DNA from: Secundilactobacillus pentosiphilus
GTDB lineage: Bacteria > Bacillota > Bacilli > Lactobacillales > Lactobacillaceae
Direction of reading: 5' to 3'
Assembly: GCF_002217985.1 (NCBI RefSeq)
Contig: NZ_BCMI01000012.1
Span: 1 to 64,000, forward strand
DNA: 64,000 nt
Notes under the pieces: model-generated
Database searches by the model: none
Seen by the model: only the letters and a program-made list of their open reading frames with translations
Told to the model about the DNA's origin: nothing
Translations under genes and position numbers: made by a program
Shown here: positions 56,301 through 63,767 of the stretch, in pieces
Layout of the letters: each line of letters starts with the position of its first letter
Position numbering within the stretch: position 1 is the stretch's first letter

Positions 56301-59300
56301 TTTGGCAGTTTTCTGTCCGTAAAGGCCTTCAGAAGCTAACGATTCGCTGGCTTCTAAATCCTTAATATGCTTGTTGGCATATTCTACATCCGCTGTGTTT
56401 TCAAATTTATGGGTGTTTGGAATATGCGATGGCGGGTTATCTACCTTTTCCCAAGCACTGATGTCAATAGGTGTATTAAATACCAATTGAAAATTAGTGT
56501 ATCCTTCCTTTGGCACCTTATCATTAAATGTAATCGTGAACGCTCGCTTACCTCGGCTGTCTGAATTTTTATCCCAGTCAATGTCATACAGATCTTGCCC
56601 AATTTCTTTAGGATTGTTACGGTTACTATCTAATGAATACAGGGTGAAATCTGTCTTCTTTCCTGGAAAACTCAGGTAGCGCGGACCATCGCCATTTAGT
56701 GTATCTGTAACCGTGATGGTGTCGGTCTGGCCTTCCGCCTTACCGAAGTAGTGGTTAAGGTGGCTACCAAAACGAAGCGTCCAAGTTACATAGTTATTAT
56801 CACCCCGGGGACTGGTATCAAGATGCAGTTTCCCATCCTTCATACCACCGTCACGGGTCTCTTCATCAATATCCTGTCGTTTTGAAGTGTACTGATAAAT
56901 TCCTTCATTCGTTGCAGCGCCCACTAAGTTAGTGTGGTAATCGCTACCCCATTCATGGGCGGTTTGGAAAGTAATCGAAATTTGGTGCGTTGAGAAACTT
57001 TTATCGAATATAAACTGGAGTGCTGCTCGTGCGTTTTTATCATTTTCTGGCTTCACTCTAGTAAATCCATACGGGTTTTTCCCAGCTACTGGATTCGTAC
57101 TGGTTACCCATCCTTCAACCATTGTGACACCCTTAACGTTCTCCAGTGACTGACCGTTGACAAGAACATGCGACACTTCATTATGGTCAGTTCCTTCCGG
57201 TAAGACATCGGTTAACTTAAGCTCATCAAATTCTCGTTTTGTCGAGTTTGCCGTCACAGTCCAATTGATGTGCGCTTTACCATCATGATGAACTTCGCGT
57301 GATAAGCTGCTGCCCTTGCTAATTAAACCTGGTTTGCCAGGCGTTTCTACAAACCGATCTTCACCTTGGAATTCCAGTCCAAGTTTGTTCTTGATGTCGC
57401 CAACGTTACCTGCTTTATCTTCCTGAGTTTTATAGGTCAGCGTTATTGTTTGATCGTTTTTCAATGCGTTCAATAGAGCATCTACTGAAGCGTCTTTCGG
57501 TACTAAAACAAATTCCTTCGTAGATCCTTCCGCAGCCGTATTTTTGAAATCATTAGTAGCGTTATACTCCCCAATCATGATCTCTAAATCAAGTTCTTTT
57601 TGAAGTTGATGTGGGCCACTTAAAGTATCCGTAATTTTCATATTTCGGATTGCTTTAGCTGCTACTGATTCGTCAATATTTCCTTCTTCGTCCTTGAATT
57701 GGGCCATGTCAATTGCCACGTTAGCTTCCCAAGTATAGATACCATCTGCGTAATCTTTGGCAATCTTGTTTAACTCAGTTGTAGTCACGTGAGCACTAAC
57801 ATTTTCCATACGGACATCAGTACCAACTTGACCACCGATTCGGTTAAAGAAGGACCCGGTAATAGCCTGATCGTAATCTGTCTGGATTCGGATCACAATA
57901 TCATCATGGATAATATCGTCGTTTTCATTTGCGCCTGGCTCTGGTGTCTTACCAGTCAACGTTAACTTATTGGCAACGCTGAAATCTGGCGCGTTAAACT
58001 TGCCGAGTAGGCTTGCACCCTCTACTTCTTCTTTACCTGCATAGCTAATTTTCAAACTATCTCGGATGAAGTTGTGCTTTTTGCCTTCCGCATTAGCATT
58101 AATCACATCTTCTAACTTTAGTTCGCTAAACTTAAGACCCTGAGCCTTTAAAGTCATTGTCCATTCAATCTTATGACCTCCGATAAACTTACCCTCTTTA
58201 GTCAGCATGGATTTAACTTCAACAGGTTTTCCAGTCCAAATGCCCTCTTCATTGTATTCAAAATCAATTGGATTCTTACCATCATATTTTTGACTTAACG
58301 ACAATTCATATTCAACTGTGGTCTCATTGGCTTTTTCATTCGTGAATTGAATTCGTACGACTTGTTGACCTTTCTCTGGCTCAGTTATTGTCCATCTGGC
58401 GAATACTTCTTTATTATTACCAACCAGATCTCCGGCAGTCTTATCGCCATTGTAATCCAAACCTTTAATTGTAAAGGTGTAATAATCACCATTTTGAATT
58501 TTATGATCACCCAACTTATCAAGTAATGAATCTGAGTTCCATTTGTAATGTACTTGGAAATCCTTTAAATCACTTACATCGAGCGGCTTCTCTGGATCAA
58601 GCTGGGTTGTCTTACCACCTTGTTCAATTGCTACAGAATCAAACAAACTCTTATCGGCACCCGTATTACCTGCCAATATGTCGTTTAGATTTCGACCTTC
58701 TGCCTCAGTCTCTTTCTTACTCTGACTTTCCCGCTTCGCACCGTCCGACTTGCTCTCAGCCGTCACAGTCTTACTGTTCTTCTTCAGTGCGTCATCGGTT
58801 TTGGCAGCTTCCTTCTTCAGATCTTCAACGTCTTGTTCAGCCTTCTTGTCGGCTGCCCGTTTTGCCTCAGCATCTTCTTTGGCTGCTTGCTCTTTAGCTG
58901 CGTCCTTGGCTTCATTTTCATCCTTTGCAGGTGCTTCCGGTTCAGCATTTTGTTGCTCCTGTTGTGCTTGCTGAGCCTTCTGCGCGTCAATAAATGACGT
59001 CAGGGACTGTAACGTATTTGCTGGCAATTGGGTTGCCTCACCAGCTTGTTTCATCTCGTCTTCAGTGGCATCTGCACTGACCGCTGTCATTGGCTGCAGG
59101 TATTCACGTTGACTCCCCAGCGCAATTGGCAGTGCCATACTGGTCATAGGTGATGTGAACTGAACTGGCAACTTCAGCTTGAAAGTTGCACTCGTCTTCA
59201 CGTCTTTCCAGTGCAGCTGCGGTTGCTTATTTTTGCGTTCAAAAATCAAGGTTGCGTTGGTGTCCGTCACTGCAGACTCCGCCTCTACCCGTTCTTGAAT

Positions 59301-59564
59301 GACTTTCAATTGGTCTTCGGGCAGCCACATTGCTGCTTCACCTTCAGCGTTTTCACCATCCTTGTTGTTAACTGTCACTGTCATTTCCAGCTCGTTAGTC
59401 TCATTGACCTTCACTTGATGTAACTTATTACCCTTTGAATCGTTCAGCTGGACGCCGGATAATTCGGTACGGGACCTATCATCCGCCAAAGCCAGCACGC
59501 TTTGGTAACAAGTTCCGAATACAAGCGTGATCACTGAGACAACTTGAATGAGTACTTTTCTCAT
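50367..59564 (-). CDS. Giant LPQTG-anchored multi-domain surface adhesin
   Basis: A 3,065-residue exported protein. The ATG at 59564 has GGAGG and opens a signal peptide (MRKVLIQVVSVITLVFG...ALA); the frame extends 59 codons upstream without support. Residues ~170-290 are a charged Ala/Glu/Lys coiled coil. Residues ~300-1290 hold large beta-rich adhesin modules of the kind seen in isopeptide adhesins (repeated ...TWTLRFGSHLNHYFG, IVNALGQDIGKPEINDTL). One SpaA/Cna-B-like prealbumin domain follows (LRFLKVDGSDKDKPLAGATFKLQQ). Then come about a dozen ~115-residue beta domains, each starting GxLxxxKxVxG and ending VxFxNT. A Pro/Glu/Thr wall-spanning region, LPQTGE, a hydrophobic segment and RSKRKKS complete the sortase signal. 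Function: adhesion (inference). Confidence 0.9.
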   Translation of the reverse strand: MRKVLIQVVSVITLVFGTCYQSVLALADDRSRTELSGVQLNDSKGNKLHQVKVNETNELEMTVTVNNKDGENAEGEAAMWLPEDQLKVIQERVEAESAVTDTNATLIFERKNKQPQLHWKDVKTSATFKLKLPVQFTSPMTSMALPIALGSQREYLQPMTAVSADATEDEMKQAGEATQLPANTLQSLTSFIDAQKAQQAQQEQQNAEPEAPAKDENEAKDAAKEQAAKEDAEAKRAADKKAEQDVEDLKKEAAKTDDALKKNSKTVTAESKSDGAKRESQSKKETEAEGRNLNDILAGNTGADKSLFDSVAIEQGGKTTQLDPEKPLDVSDLKDFQVHYKWNSDSLLDKLGDHKIQNGDYYTFTIKGLDYNGDKTAGDLVGNNKEVFARWTITEPEKGQQVVRIQFTNEKANETTVEYELSLSQKYDGKNPIDFEYNEEGIWTGKPVEVKSMLTKEGKFIGGHKIEWTMTLKAQGLKFSELKLEDVINANAEGKKHNFIRDSLKISYAGKEEVEGASLLGKFNAPDFSVANKLTLTGKTPEPGANENDDIIHDDIVIRIQTDYDQAITGSFFNRIGGQVGTDVRMENVSAHVTTTELNKIAKDYADGIYTWEANVAIDMAQFKDEEGNIDESVAAKAIRNMKITDTLSGPHQLQKELDLEIMIGEYNATNDFKNTAAEGSTKEFVLVPKDASVDALLNALKNDQTITLTYKTQEDKAGNVGDIKNKLGLEFQGEDRFVETPGKPGLISKGSSLSREVHHDGKAHINWTVTANSTKREFDELKLTDVLPEGTDHNEVSHVLVNGQSLENVKGVTMVEGWVTSTNPVAGKNPYGFTRVKPENDKNARAALQFIFDKSFSTHQISITFQTAHEWGSDYHTNLVGAATNEGIYQYTSKRQDIDEETRDGGMKDGKLHLDTSPRGDNNYVTWTLRFGSHLNHYFGKAEGQTDTITVTDTLNGDGPRYLSFPGKKTDFTLYSLDSNRNNPKEIGQDLYDIDWDKNSDSRGKRAFTITFNDKVPKEGYTNFQLVFNTPIDISAWEKVDNPPSHIPNTHKFENTADVEYANKHIKDLEASESLASEGLYGQKTAKEVDGSFLNWEIIVNALGQDIGKPEINDTLTENHRHSVDRDDIELAFITPKYTTINNGSGYKVEVDKSKPQDILPKTDYSVDYDGNQKMTIQLKTKVDRPLVIRYKTIMNGGNGEYRNNARISVHGYSTQYTAKHDITGSASMEDWTLRFLKVDGSDKDKPLAGATFKLQQLNKDGKTWDEAKRMDNGEGYGEVESGPDGLLQFHSLGTRAEYRLVEVSPPKGHSSQMNPLQFNKKDALAAGWDKETHKIKNYSTTPGNLTLSKATKNLDNENSFKFEVRAVDEEGNVNTGLQGTYEIPGVGEVSFHNGVSEEIAVPANKERTIIGLPTEKVDADGNTSAQYYDVRETSTSDKYNTQVAVGNDDPVWGKQTKPFKLSTSTAAPVMIFFTNTAATGDLVVNKTVSSKTEDEINASYEFTIEADKDSKTKVANKTYKTEGTRLNELKFKDDGTATFSLKHAQQLKVKGLPEGVKLTVTEKATGMVTTWSVNGDNYVNSTEPVTISTDETQIYDFKNSSQPTGQLQITKQIAGAIPADEVFKFEIKADSSVDGKYPYETYTVSNQHPGQAGTLEFENGKLTTPLSLKGDEYVKIKNLPLNQAFTVRELPLSDKDIETTWQIGTSKEEGMEADPITLKDENDIASVTFTNQLPNGSLTLGKNVVGLPGDYATKFDFTIQAEDANSIDKVRNKTFTDAYNVVHEVDFDKDGKANISLRDSQRVKILGLPAGINLRISEANNPDFNASYKVDDEADEEDADGPSVTIEDNENTAVSYTNTRTKKGELIVSKTVSSTNKDELDAKYHFTVQADPTDEVANKTFEADGAGLDELEFDSKGRAELDLKDGQRLKILGLPVGVEFKVTETTPETDMDTTWSINGGDYTNNDKSVTISGQKPQIVDFKNSSYPTGQLQITKQIAGSISADEVFKFVVKTDSSVNGKYSYETYTVSNQHPGAAGTLEFENGRLTTPLSLKGDEYIRIKNLPLNKEFAVKELAPDNSDIKTTWQIGTTKKDGRAAEPITLKDENDIANVTFTNTLLNGSLTLTKRVLGAPQDPGTAFEFTIEASDDSLEKVRDKTFQVDADFMDEIHFNDDGQATLKLRDTQRVKILGLPGGITLRISENSHPDFNVSYNVGNGEEKEDEAGPAVTVQEGKNTTVNFTNTGVIKGGLMLEKRAEGSFPVDKTVRFMINATALDGEKDPEKLNGDFEATLTKNNGSSTQQKVSFENGTARVAIKPGESLLIKNLDSGSYQVSERRQGRHVVTTWDIGNTSGIGLRTDEVKVDGNDTAHVLFTNKIATGKLELNKFVASHDDADKDKEFKFEIQTINDDDKALVAAKSYEISGYAGTKRIEFDEDGIAKLSLKDGQTATISGLPAGIEFKVVETETHDLDAFWNVNNLNDYEKVIDDNYPEVTITENQSDVVSYRNVRDPVGSLRVDKVVKGAYTDDNRKFEFEVAAQKEVEADPDAETETEGDTDAETEVEGEDDKTTWVTDDSFNGEYSVRIYSSDNELQESLKVTFEDGIAKLELKADQYAVINGLPLKGEDDKDAQFQVSEVDPEIGNMSTTWAVDNGTATPGLVAEPVALNDTDVPKVKFTNSLETGSLVLDKKLSGAISDADRNQTFEFTVDAQTEDIDEPGEWKTDETFAGDYVATKTDADGRQTTSNVTFTDGQLAVHLKGGERLQIHNLPAGTHMVVNENVDGDYNTSHQIDHGSVTPGATTDQITILNGDDLAVTFINERPVLPQDAWLSLTKSVIGENGERDRGFEFNVRFLDDQMNPVTGTIDFVKTSSVGGYEPGQMMLEEDGSGSFALMDGETIRWQLPNGTHYQITESDYSADGYSTSISQGQEPEREGLTTTGVAMANDPVNARVVYYNRADPTPEDEPHTPEDPETTTPELVPPAPESGGADTEAVTEPGSGTQATTGTTGTAGTTRPQAYVGGTGSKGFLPQTGEWLKQNWLLVLGLVILLSTVGLIIRSKRKKS
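50900..55180 (-). repeat. About twelve tandem beta-domain modules, including a duplicated three-module block
   Basis: Modules begin at segments such as GDLVVNKTVSS, GQLQITKQIAG, GSLTLGKNVVG, GELIVSKTVSS, GQLQITKQIAG, GSLTLTKRVLG, GGLMLEKRAEG, GKLELNKFVAS, GSLRVDKVVKG, GSLVLDKKLSG. The order VSS-QIAG-VxG occurs twice in a row, so a ~1.15-kb block (about 52,840-53,990 and 53,990-55,140) was duplicated. Confidence 0.85.
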
Positions 59565-59674
59565 AAGATTGCCTCCATTCACGTCCATAAGCGGTGTCCG
59601 ATCTAATAAATTCAACATACCAAATAGTTGTGTGTGTAATTTGGTCAATTTGTAATATTTTTGTGAAGAGCATA

Positions 59675-60217
59675 TTACTTGAATTGATGGGGATTTTCTG
59701 ATTCTCGCGCCATGAGCTTGCTGCGAATGCGTTTTTGCCACTTATAAATGGTCTGACGAGAAACGCCCCATTTCTTGCTAATTTCACTAGGTGTTAGCTG
59801 ATAATAAATTCGGTCGATCAAAAACCGACGCTCTGCTGCGTTGCATTTGCCTAACCAGCCCTTTAACAAGTTGGTATCAATGGTGTCAGCGAGTACGTCC
59901 AGCTTTTGTGGAACCCCTGATAAATCCACTTCACCGGTTTCTAAATGCTTTATTTCCCGCTGCTTAGCCTGCAACTGATTTAAGAATCGCCGGTAGAGTG
60001 CCTGGTGGGCGTAGGCCAAAAACTGTTTAGGCTTCTCCGTTGGTTCCTGCGGATATTTCTGAAAAATCGCCACGAATAATAACCAGCCTTCTTGAACCAG
60101 ATCCTCAAAATCAGTGTCATTTTGCCGGATGCCCAGCTTCTTTAAGGCACTGTAAATAATCAGTTGGTGGCCATCTGCTGCTAAAAATTCAAAGGCTGCT
60201 TGTGCTGTTCTTTCCAT
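59675..60217 (-). CDS. Small sigma-70 family factor (ComX/SigH-like)
   Basis: A 180-residue protein with the two-domain layout of small sigma factors. Region 2 includes DFEDLVQEGWLLFVAIFQKYP and FLAYAHQALYRRFLNQL (~38-82). Region 4 is LTPSEISKKWGVSRQTIYKWQKRIRSKL (~140-168), a good helix-turn-helix. No anti-sigma gene or ECF-type membrane partner is adjacent. It lies 110 bp upstream of the giant LPQTG adhesin in the same direction and may control it or the other surface genes here. A ComX-like competence role is the alternative, since lactobacilli carry such genes. Start ATG follows AAAGGGG. Confidence 0.8.
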   Translation of the reverse strand: MERTAQAAFEFLAADGHQLIIYSALKKLGIRQNDTDFEDLVQEGWLLFVAIFQKYPQEPTEKPKQFLAYAHQALYRRFLNQLQAKQREIKHLETGEVDLSGVPQKLDVLADTIDTNLLKGWLGKCNAAERRFLIDRIYYQLTPSEISKKWGVSRQTIYKWQKRIRSKLMARESENPHQFK

Positions 60218-60644
60218 TATATGAACCCCTTTAATAAGTGATCCATAGCGCTATGGTCGCAGATAGATTAGCAAAGCTGCCGGAACGGCCAGCGTTCAGT
60301 CCAAACAACCACGTGGGTTAATCGCATGATAAATTAAACTGACCACCATTTTTGATCATTTGATGAACATATCTCGTAATTGTGTTCATATTTTAAATGA
60401 TCTAGACCAATTTTAAATCAAACAGCCATTCTGCTTTCCGCAAACTCACTATCCGCTTATACCGTAGTGGGTACAGCCTAGTCATCTGGTTTCCATTTCA
60501 TCGCTCGAGCACCCCATCATGTCCCGCTGAACCAAAAAGGACACGTCCTGTTCACAAATTCTTCATAAATAAATCGTAGTTTGGGGATATTTGTCTGGCA
60601 TACTAACAAATAATAAGAGAGATGACCCAAAAAGGAGGTGCAGC
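60218..60644. other. Intergenic region between the sigma factor and the 151-aa gene
   Basis: About 430 bp holding divergent promoters; no gene or strong repeat recognised. The plus-strand gene has AAAGGAGGTG at 60631-60640. Confidence 0.4.
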
Positions 60645-61100
60645 GTGGCACCCAGAATTTCCAGAAGACGCATTGCTGTTGCGGTTATTTTGTTTTGTTT
60701 GTCAACTGTATTTGGCACATCACTACTGACGCGGGGACGCAATCTTCAATCTGGGGAACTGATGCCTCGTACGCACCAAATGCTCAGTCACCACGTCACT
60801 GTCAACTTTATTACACAGCGAGGACGCAAACTGAGAACCTACTATTGGTCAACGAACCACACTTCCAGCCGTAATGCCGACGTCACGGATATCTTTAACA
60901 GTGATATTCTTGAAGCCAACAGCGGCATTAATCAGCACATTCCGTTGGACTATTCCTTTGATCAGACCGACTTAAGAAACGTCCGCACGCTGAGAAACGT
61001 CCGGCTCGGCGAATCGATTAACTTGTATATCACCAAGGAACGGCCGGAAGATCGGCCAACGGGTCTGCAACGCTTTTATAAATGGTTAATCAATGATTAA
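60645..61100 (+). CDS. Membrane-anchored hypothetical protein (151 aa)
   Basis: A 151-residue protein. The GTG at 60645 is chosen because AAAGGAGGTG lies four bases before it; the frame is open 18 codons upstream without a site. A basic start (PRISRRRIAVA) leads into a single helix (VILFCLSTVFGTSLL), so the rest is extracytoplasmic. The outside part has YYWSTNHTS and ends in a basic segment (RPTGLQRFYKWLIND). No family recognised. It lies divergent to the sigma-factor gene and upstream of the LRR protein, with its own terminator. Confidence 0.65.
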   Translation: MAPRISRRRIAVAVILFCLSTVFGTSLLTRGRNLQSGELMPRTHQMLSHHVTVNFITQRGRKLRTYYWSTNHTSSRNADVTDIFNSDILEANSGINQHIPLDYSFDQTDLRNVRTLRNVRLGESINLYITKERPEDRPTGLQRFYKWLIND

Positions 61101-61159
61101 ACCATCAAGACTGACTTTAAGTCAGGTATCACTAAATGAGCTCCCCAAACAAATATATG

Positions 61160-61211
61160 AAAAAGCCGCTACGATTGCGTGTGCATGTCATTCAATCGTA
61201 GCGGCTTTTTT
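61160..61211. terminator. Bidirectional terminator after the 151-aa gene
   Basis: Perfect ~18-bp stem AAAAAGCCGCTACGATTG / CAATCGTAGCGGCTTTTT with T6 on the plus side. Confidence 0.9.
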
Positions 61212-61380
61212 GCGGTGCAATTAGCTGTCATTACAACGGATTATGAACAGCTTATGTATAAAATAATATTTTTCTGTGAACTCGTGGTACTTTGCTGGTG
61301 CTTCGTTTAGCTTCCTTGGTATATTTGATTCACGAAGAATGATTGCTGCTCACCACAAGATCCCCCCAGGAGGTTTTATG

Positions 61381-63279
61381 ATGAAGAAAATTAGTTTGTT
61401 TAGTAGTTTATTAGCGGCCGGTATGTTATTTGGTACTGGGATGTCAGCCATGACGAGCCACGTTCAAGTGCGGGCCGCTACTGAGGCAACCGCATCAAAT
61501 CAAAGCGGACAAAGCCAAAAAGCAAATTCAAACAAGCGCTCTGCTGTGCCTAAATCAAACTTCAAGCTTAGCGTTACTGCAGAAAACGCTGAATTTGACG
61601 AAAATACAGGTACGCTAACTGGTTTTTCACAAGAATGGGTTGATGAGCATCCGGAGCAAATTAAAGACCTGCTAGACGGCGGTCAATTAGTCATTCCAGA
61701 TGAAATCAATGGCGTGCCGGTGAAAGTTATTGGGGAACGTGAGGTGCAATATGAAAATGAATTTGGTGGAATTTTATCTGAACCTGGCGCATTTAGCCGC
61801 TATGCACTCCAAAGAATGATTGATGAGAACCCCAATGATGATGACGACAGACGATGGGGAATCAGTGCGATAATTGGCGGGACTAACCTAACAGAAGTAG
61901 CAATGGCCGGATTTTCAGGAAACAGTATTGAATCTTTAAGTATGTCTAGTCTTGAAAAAGTTGGTGGCGATGCTTTTGCTGCTAATCAACTCAATCAGAT
62001 TAATCTGCCAAAAGTTACTGAAGTTGGAGACTTTACTTTTTCTTCGAATCACCTAAACGAAATAACCCTACCAAATGTTACTCAAATTGGTGAATTGGCT
62101 TTTGCTTGGAACCAATTAAACAAATTTTCTCTACCAAAAGTCACTCAAATTGGTGAAAAAGCTTTTATGCACAACAAATTAGATCACATTGAGTTAACAA
62201 ATACTACTCAAATTGGAGACTATGCTTTTCGGGACAACCAATTAACTTACATTCAATTATCTGAGAAAGTAAATTTGGAAAATGGTGTATTCGAAAGTCA
62301 GGAAATCTCTCCAAACGTTACCGCAACCAAAGATAGCGAGGTTCCCTTCGATGCCATTAAACCGGAACTAAAAATTGGTGAAGTTGATCAGATTGAAAGA
62401 ATTACTAATATTGACATCTTAAGTCCAACAGATACTATTACAACAGTAAACAACAAAATAGTCGGCATATCCGGTAAAAATCCCATTAAGCTCAACACGA
62501 AAGTTGACCTTGAAATGATACCTGATAGTCAAGGGGATTATTCTATCTTCTCAAGCCAGTTAACCATTAATCCATTTGAAGATAATAACGGTGGTGAAGA
62601 CAACAACGGCGGCGAAGACAATAACGGTGGTGAAGACAATAACGGCGGCGAAGATAACAACGGCGGCGAAGATAACAACGGCGGCGAAGACAATAACGGC
62701 GGCGAAGATAACAACAATAATAATAACGGATCCGGTGGCGGTAATTCCGGCGGTAGCACAGGGACTGAAACTCAACCTGATAATAATACCAACGGCTCCG
62801 ACAACAATGAGGTTAAGCCCCTACCTAATCCTAATAAACCAGCAGCTGCCCCTCACTCCGTCTATGCCTTACGTGGTATGCGGCTGCACAAGAACGTCAG
62901 CCTGACCGATCCAGTGAGATCCTACAAGAAACAGGCTCGGGCCAAGGCAGCTAACTTCCGTATCCAAGGCGTTGCTTTTGATCAAAATGGCAAAAAACGC
63001 TACAAGGTTAAGGGCGGCTACATTACTGCCAGTTCCAAGTACGTTGCTGATTGCCACTTCCGCAGTAAGAAAATCAACCGCGTGCGGGTCATCAGCAATA
63101 AAGCTAATAGCTACAAAGACCTGAAGCTGTCAAAGAACCAGAAAGTACGTTCCTACAAGAAGGGTACCAAACTGAACGTGAAACGCATCGTCAACTACGG
63201 CCGGACAACTCGTTTCGAATTAACCAATGGCCGTTACATTTCTGGTAACAAGCAAATCTTCATCATGGACCAAAAGTGA
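61381..63279 (+). CDS. Secreted BspA-type LRR protein with DUF5776 wall-binding repeats
   Basis: A 632-residue exported protein. The start is the second ATG of an ATGATG pair, seven bases after GGAGG. Signal peptide ~1-35 (MKKISLFSSLLAAGMLFGTGMSA...VRA). Residues ~40-330 hold BspA-like leucine-rich repeats of about 23 residues (LNQINLPKVTEVGDFTFSSNH, LNEITLPNVTQIGELAFAWNQ). A low-complexity linker of NNGGED repeats follows at ~401-445, then Gly/Ser/Asn. The C-terminal ~150 residues are two DUF5776 units (YALRGMRLHKNVSLTDPVRSY; KVRSYKKGTKLNVKRIVNY), basic modules common in lactobacillar wall-associated proteins. There is no sortase motif, so retention is probably by these. One unpaired Cys (ADCHF) is odd for this group. 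Confidence 0.88.
   Translation: MKKISLFSSLLAAGMLFGTGMSAMTSHVQVRAATEATASNQSGQSQKANSNKRSAVPKSNFKLSVTAENAEFDENTGTLTGFSQEWVDEHPEQIKDLLDGGQLVIPDEINGVPVKVIGEREVQYENEFGGILSEPGAFSRYALQRMIDENPNDDDDRRWGISAIIGGTNLTEVAMAGFSGNSIESLSMSSLEKVGGDAFAANQLNQINLPKVTEVGDFTFSSNHLNEITLPNVTQIGELAFAWNQLNKFSLPKVTQIGEKAFMHNKLDHIELTNTTQIGDYAFRDNQLTYIQLSEKVNLENGVFESQEISPNVTATKDSEVPFDAIKPELKIGEVDQIERITNIDILSPTDTITTVNNKIVGISGKNPIKLNTKVDLEMIPDSQGDYSIFSSQLTINPFEDNNGGEDNNGGEDNNGGEDNNGGEDNNGGEDNNGGEDNNGGEDNNNNNNGSGGGNSGGSTGTETQPDNNTNGSDNNEVKPLPNPNKPAAAPHSVYALRGMRLHKNVSLTDPVRSYKKQARAKAANFRIQGVAFDQNGKKRYKVKGGYITASSKYVADCHFRSKKINRVRVISNKANSYKDLKLSKNQKVRSYKKGTKLNVKRIVNYGRTTRFELTNGRYISGNKQIFIMDQK
62581..62706 (+). repeat. Seven 18-bp coding repeats (NNGGED)
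   Basis: Seven tandem copies of GAYAAYAACGGYGGYGAA. Differences are only synonymous third-position changes, so slippage or recombination could change the copy number without a frameshift. Confidence 0.92.
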
Positions 63280-63291
63280 TCTTAAACACCG

Positions 63292-63322
63292 AAAACGCCC
63301 AATCTTCAAAATTGGGTGTTTT
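63292..63322. terminator. Terminator of the LRR protein gene
   Basis: Stem AAAACGCCCAAT / ATTGGGTGTTTT (one G-U) with a seven-base loop and T6. Confidence 0.88.
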
Positions 63323-63335
63323 TTATCGCCTTCAT

Positions 63336-63608
63336 TTAATAAAACCGCCGGCGAGCCCACGTTGCTAAAGCGCCGACCGTTACTAATGCGGAGAGCGCGA
63401 CTATCGTTGTTTGCCGCTGCCGCGGATCACTGGTCTGCCAGAACTTGATCTGACTATCCTGGCTGCCGACTTGAATCTGCGTGCGCAGTCTTGGTTGTAC
63501 TCGCTCAGCAACCGGTTCACGCATCCGACTGGCTGCAGAAACATCCACAGTAGAGAACAAACTTAATCCTAATAACAACACAACAACCAGCATCTTTAAT
63601 AACTTCAT
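63336..63608 (-). CDS. Small exported membrane protein (90 aa)
   Basis: A 90-residue protein. The ATG at 63608 follows GGAGGTG; the upstream extension is rejected. It opens with a signal peptide (MKLLKMLVVVLLLGLSLFSTVDVSAAS), has a middle of basic and Gln-rich sequence, and ends with a helix and basic tail (TIVALSALVTVGALATWARRRFY). The plan is signal peptide, short exterior, C-terminal anchor, like the small LPXTG-less proteins in lactobacillar surface clusters (WxL/DUF916-type loci have similar short members). No sorting motif is present. Convergent with the LRR protein and downstream of the metalloprotease. Confidence 0.65.
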   Translation of the reverse strand: MKLLKMLVVVLLLGLSLFSTVDVSAASRMREPVAERVQPRLRTQIQVGSQDSQIKFWQTSDPRQRQTTIVALSALVTVGALATWARRRFY

Positions 63609-63707
63609 CGCGCACACCTCCACTAGCGATCTCATTCATCTAGCTTAGGTATACGCTTTGAATATCTTGATTCTGTTTGGGTTCTGTAAAAGTTGCGTAA
63701 AGACAGC

Positions 63708-63748
63708 AAAAACCTGGTGACCAGTCCGCTGACTGATAACCAGGTTTT
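63708..63748 (-). terminator. Terminator of the metalloprotease gene
   Basis: Stem AAAAACCTGGT / ACCAGGTTTT around about 20 bases, 20 bp past the stop at 63768; U-tract on the minus strand from the A run. Confidence 0.75.
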
Positions 63749-63767
63749 CAACATTCAATCTTTAATT

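Noticed and set aside
62581-62706. CRISPR-like regular repeats
   Set aside because: Period 18 bp without spacers, in frame within a coding region.
62538-62775. Antisense frames over the NNGGED repeat
   Set aside because: They are products of the low-complexity 18-bp repeat, not genes.
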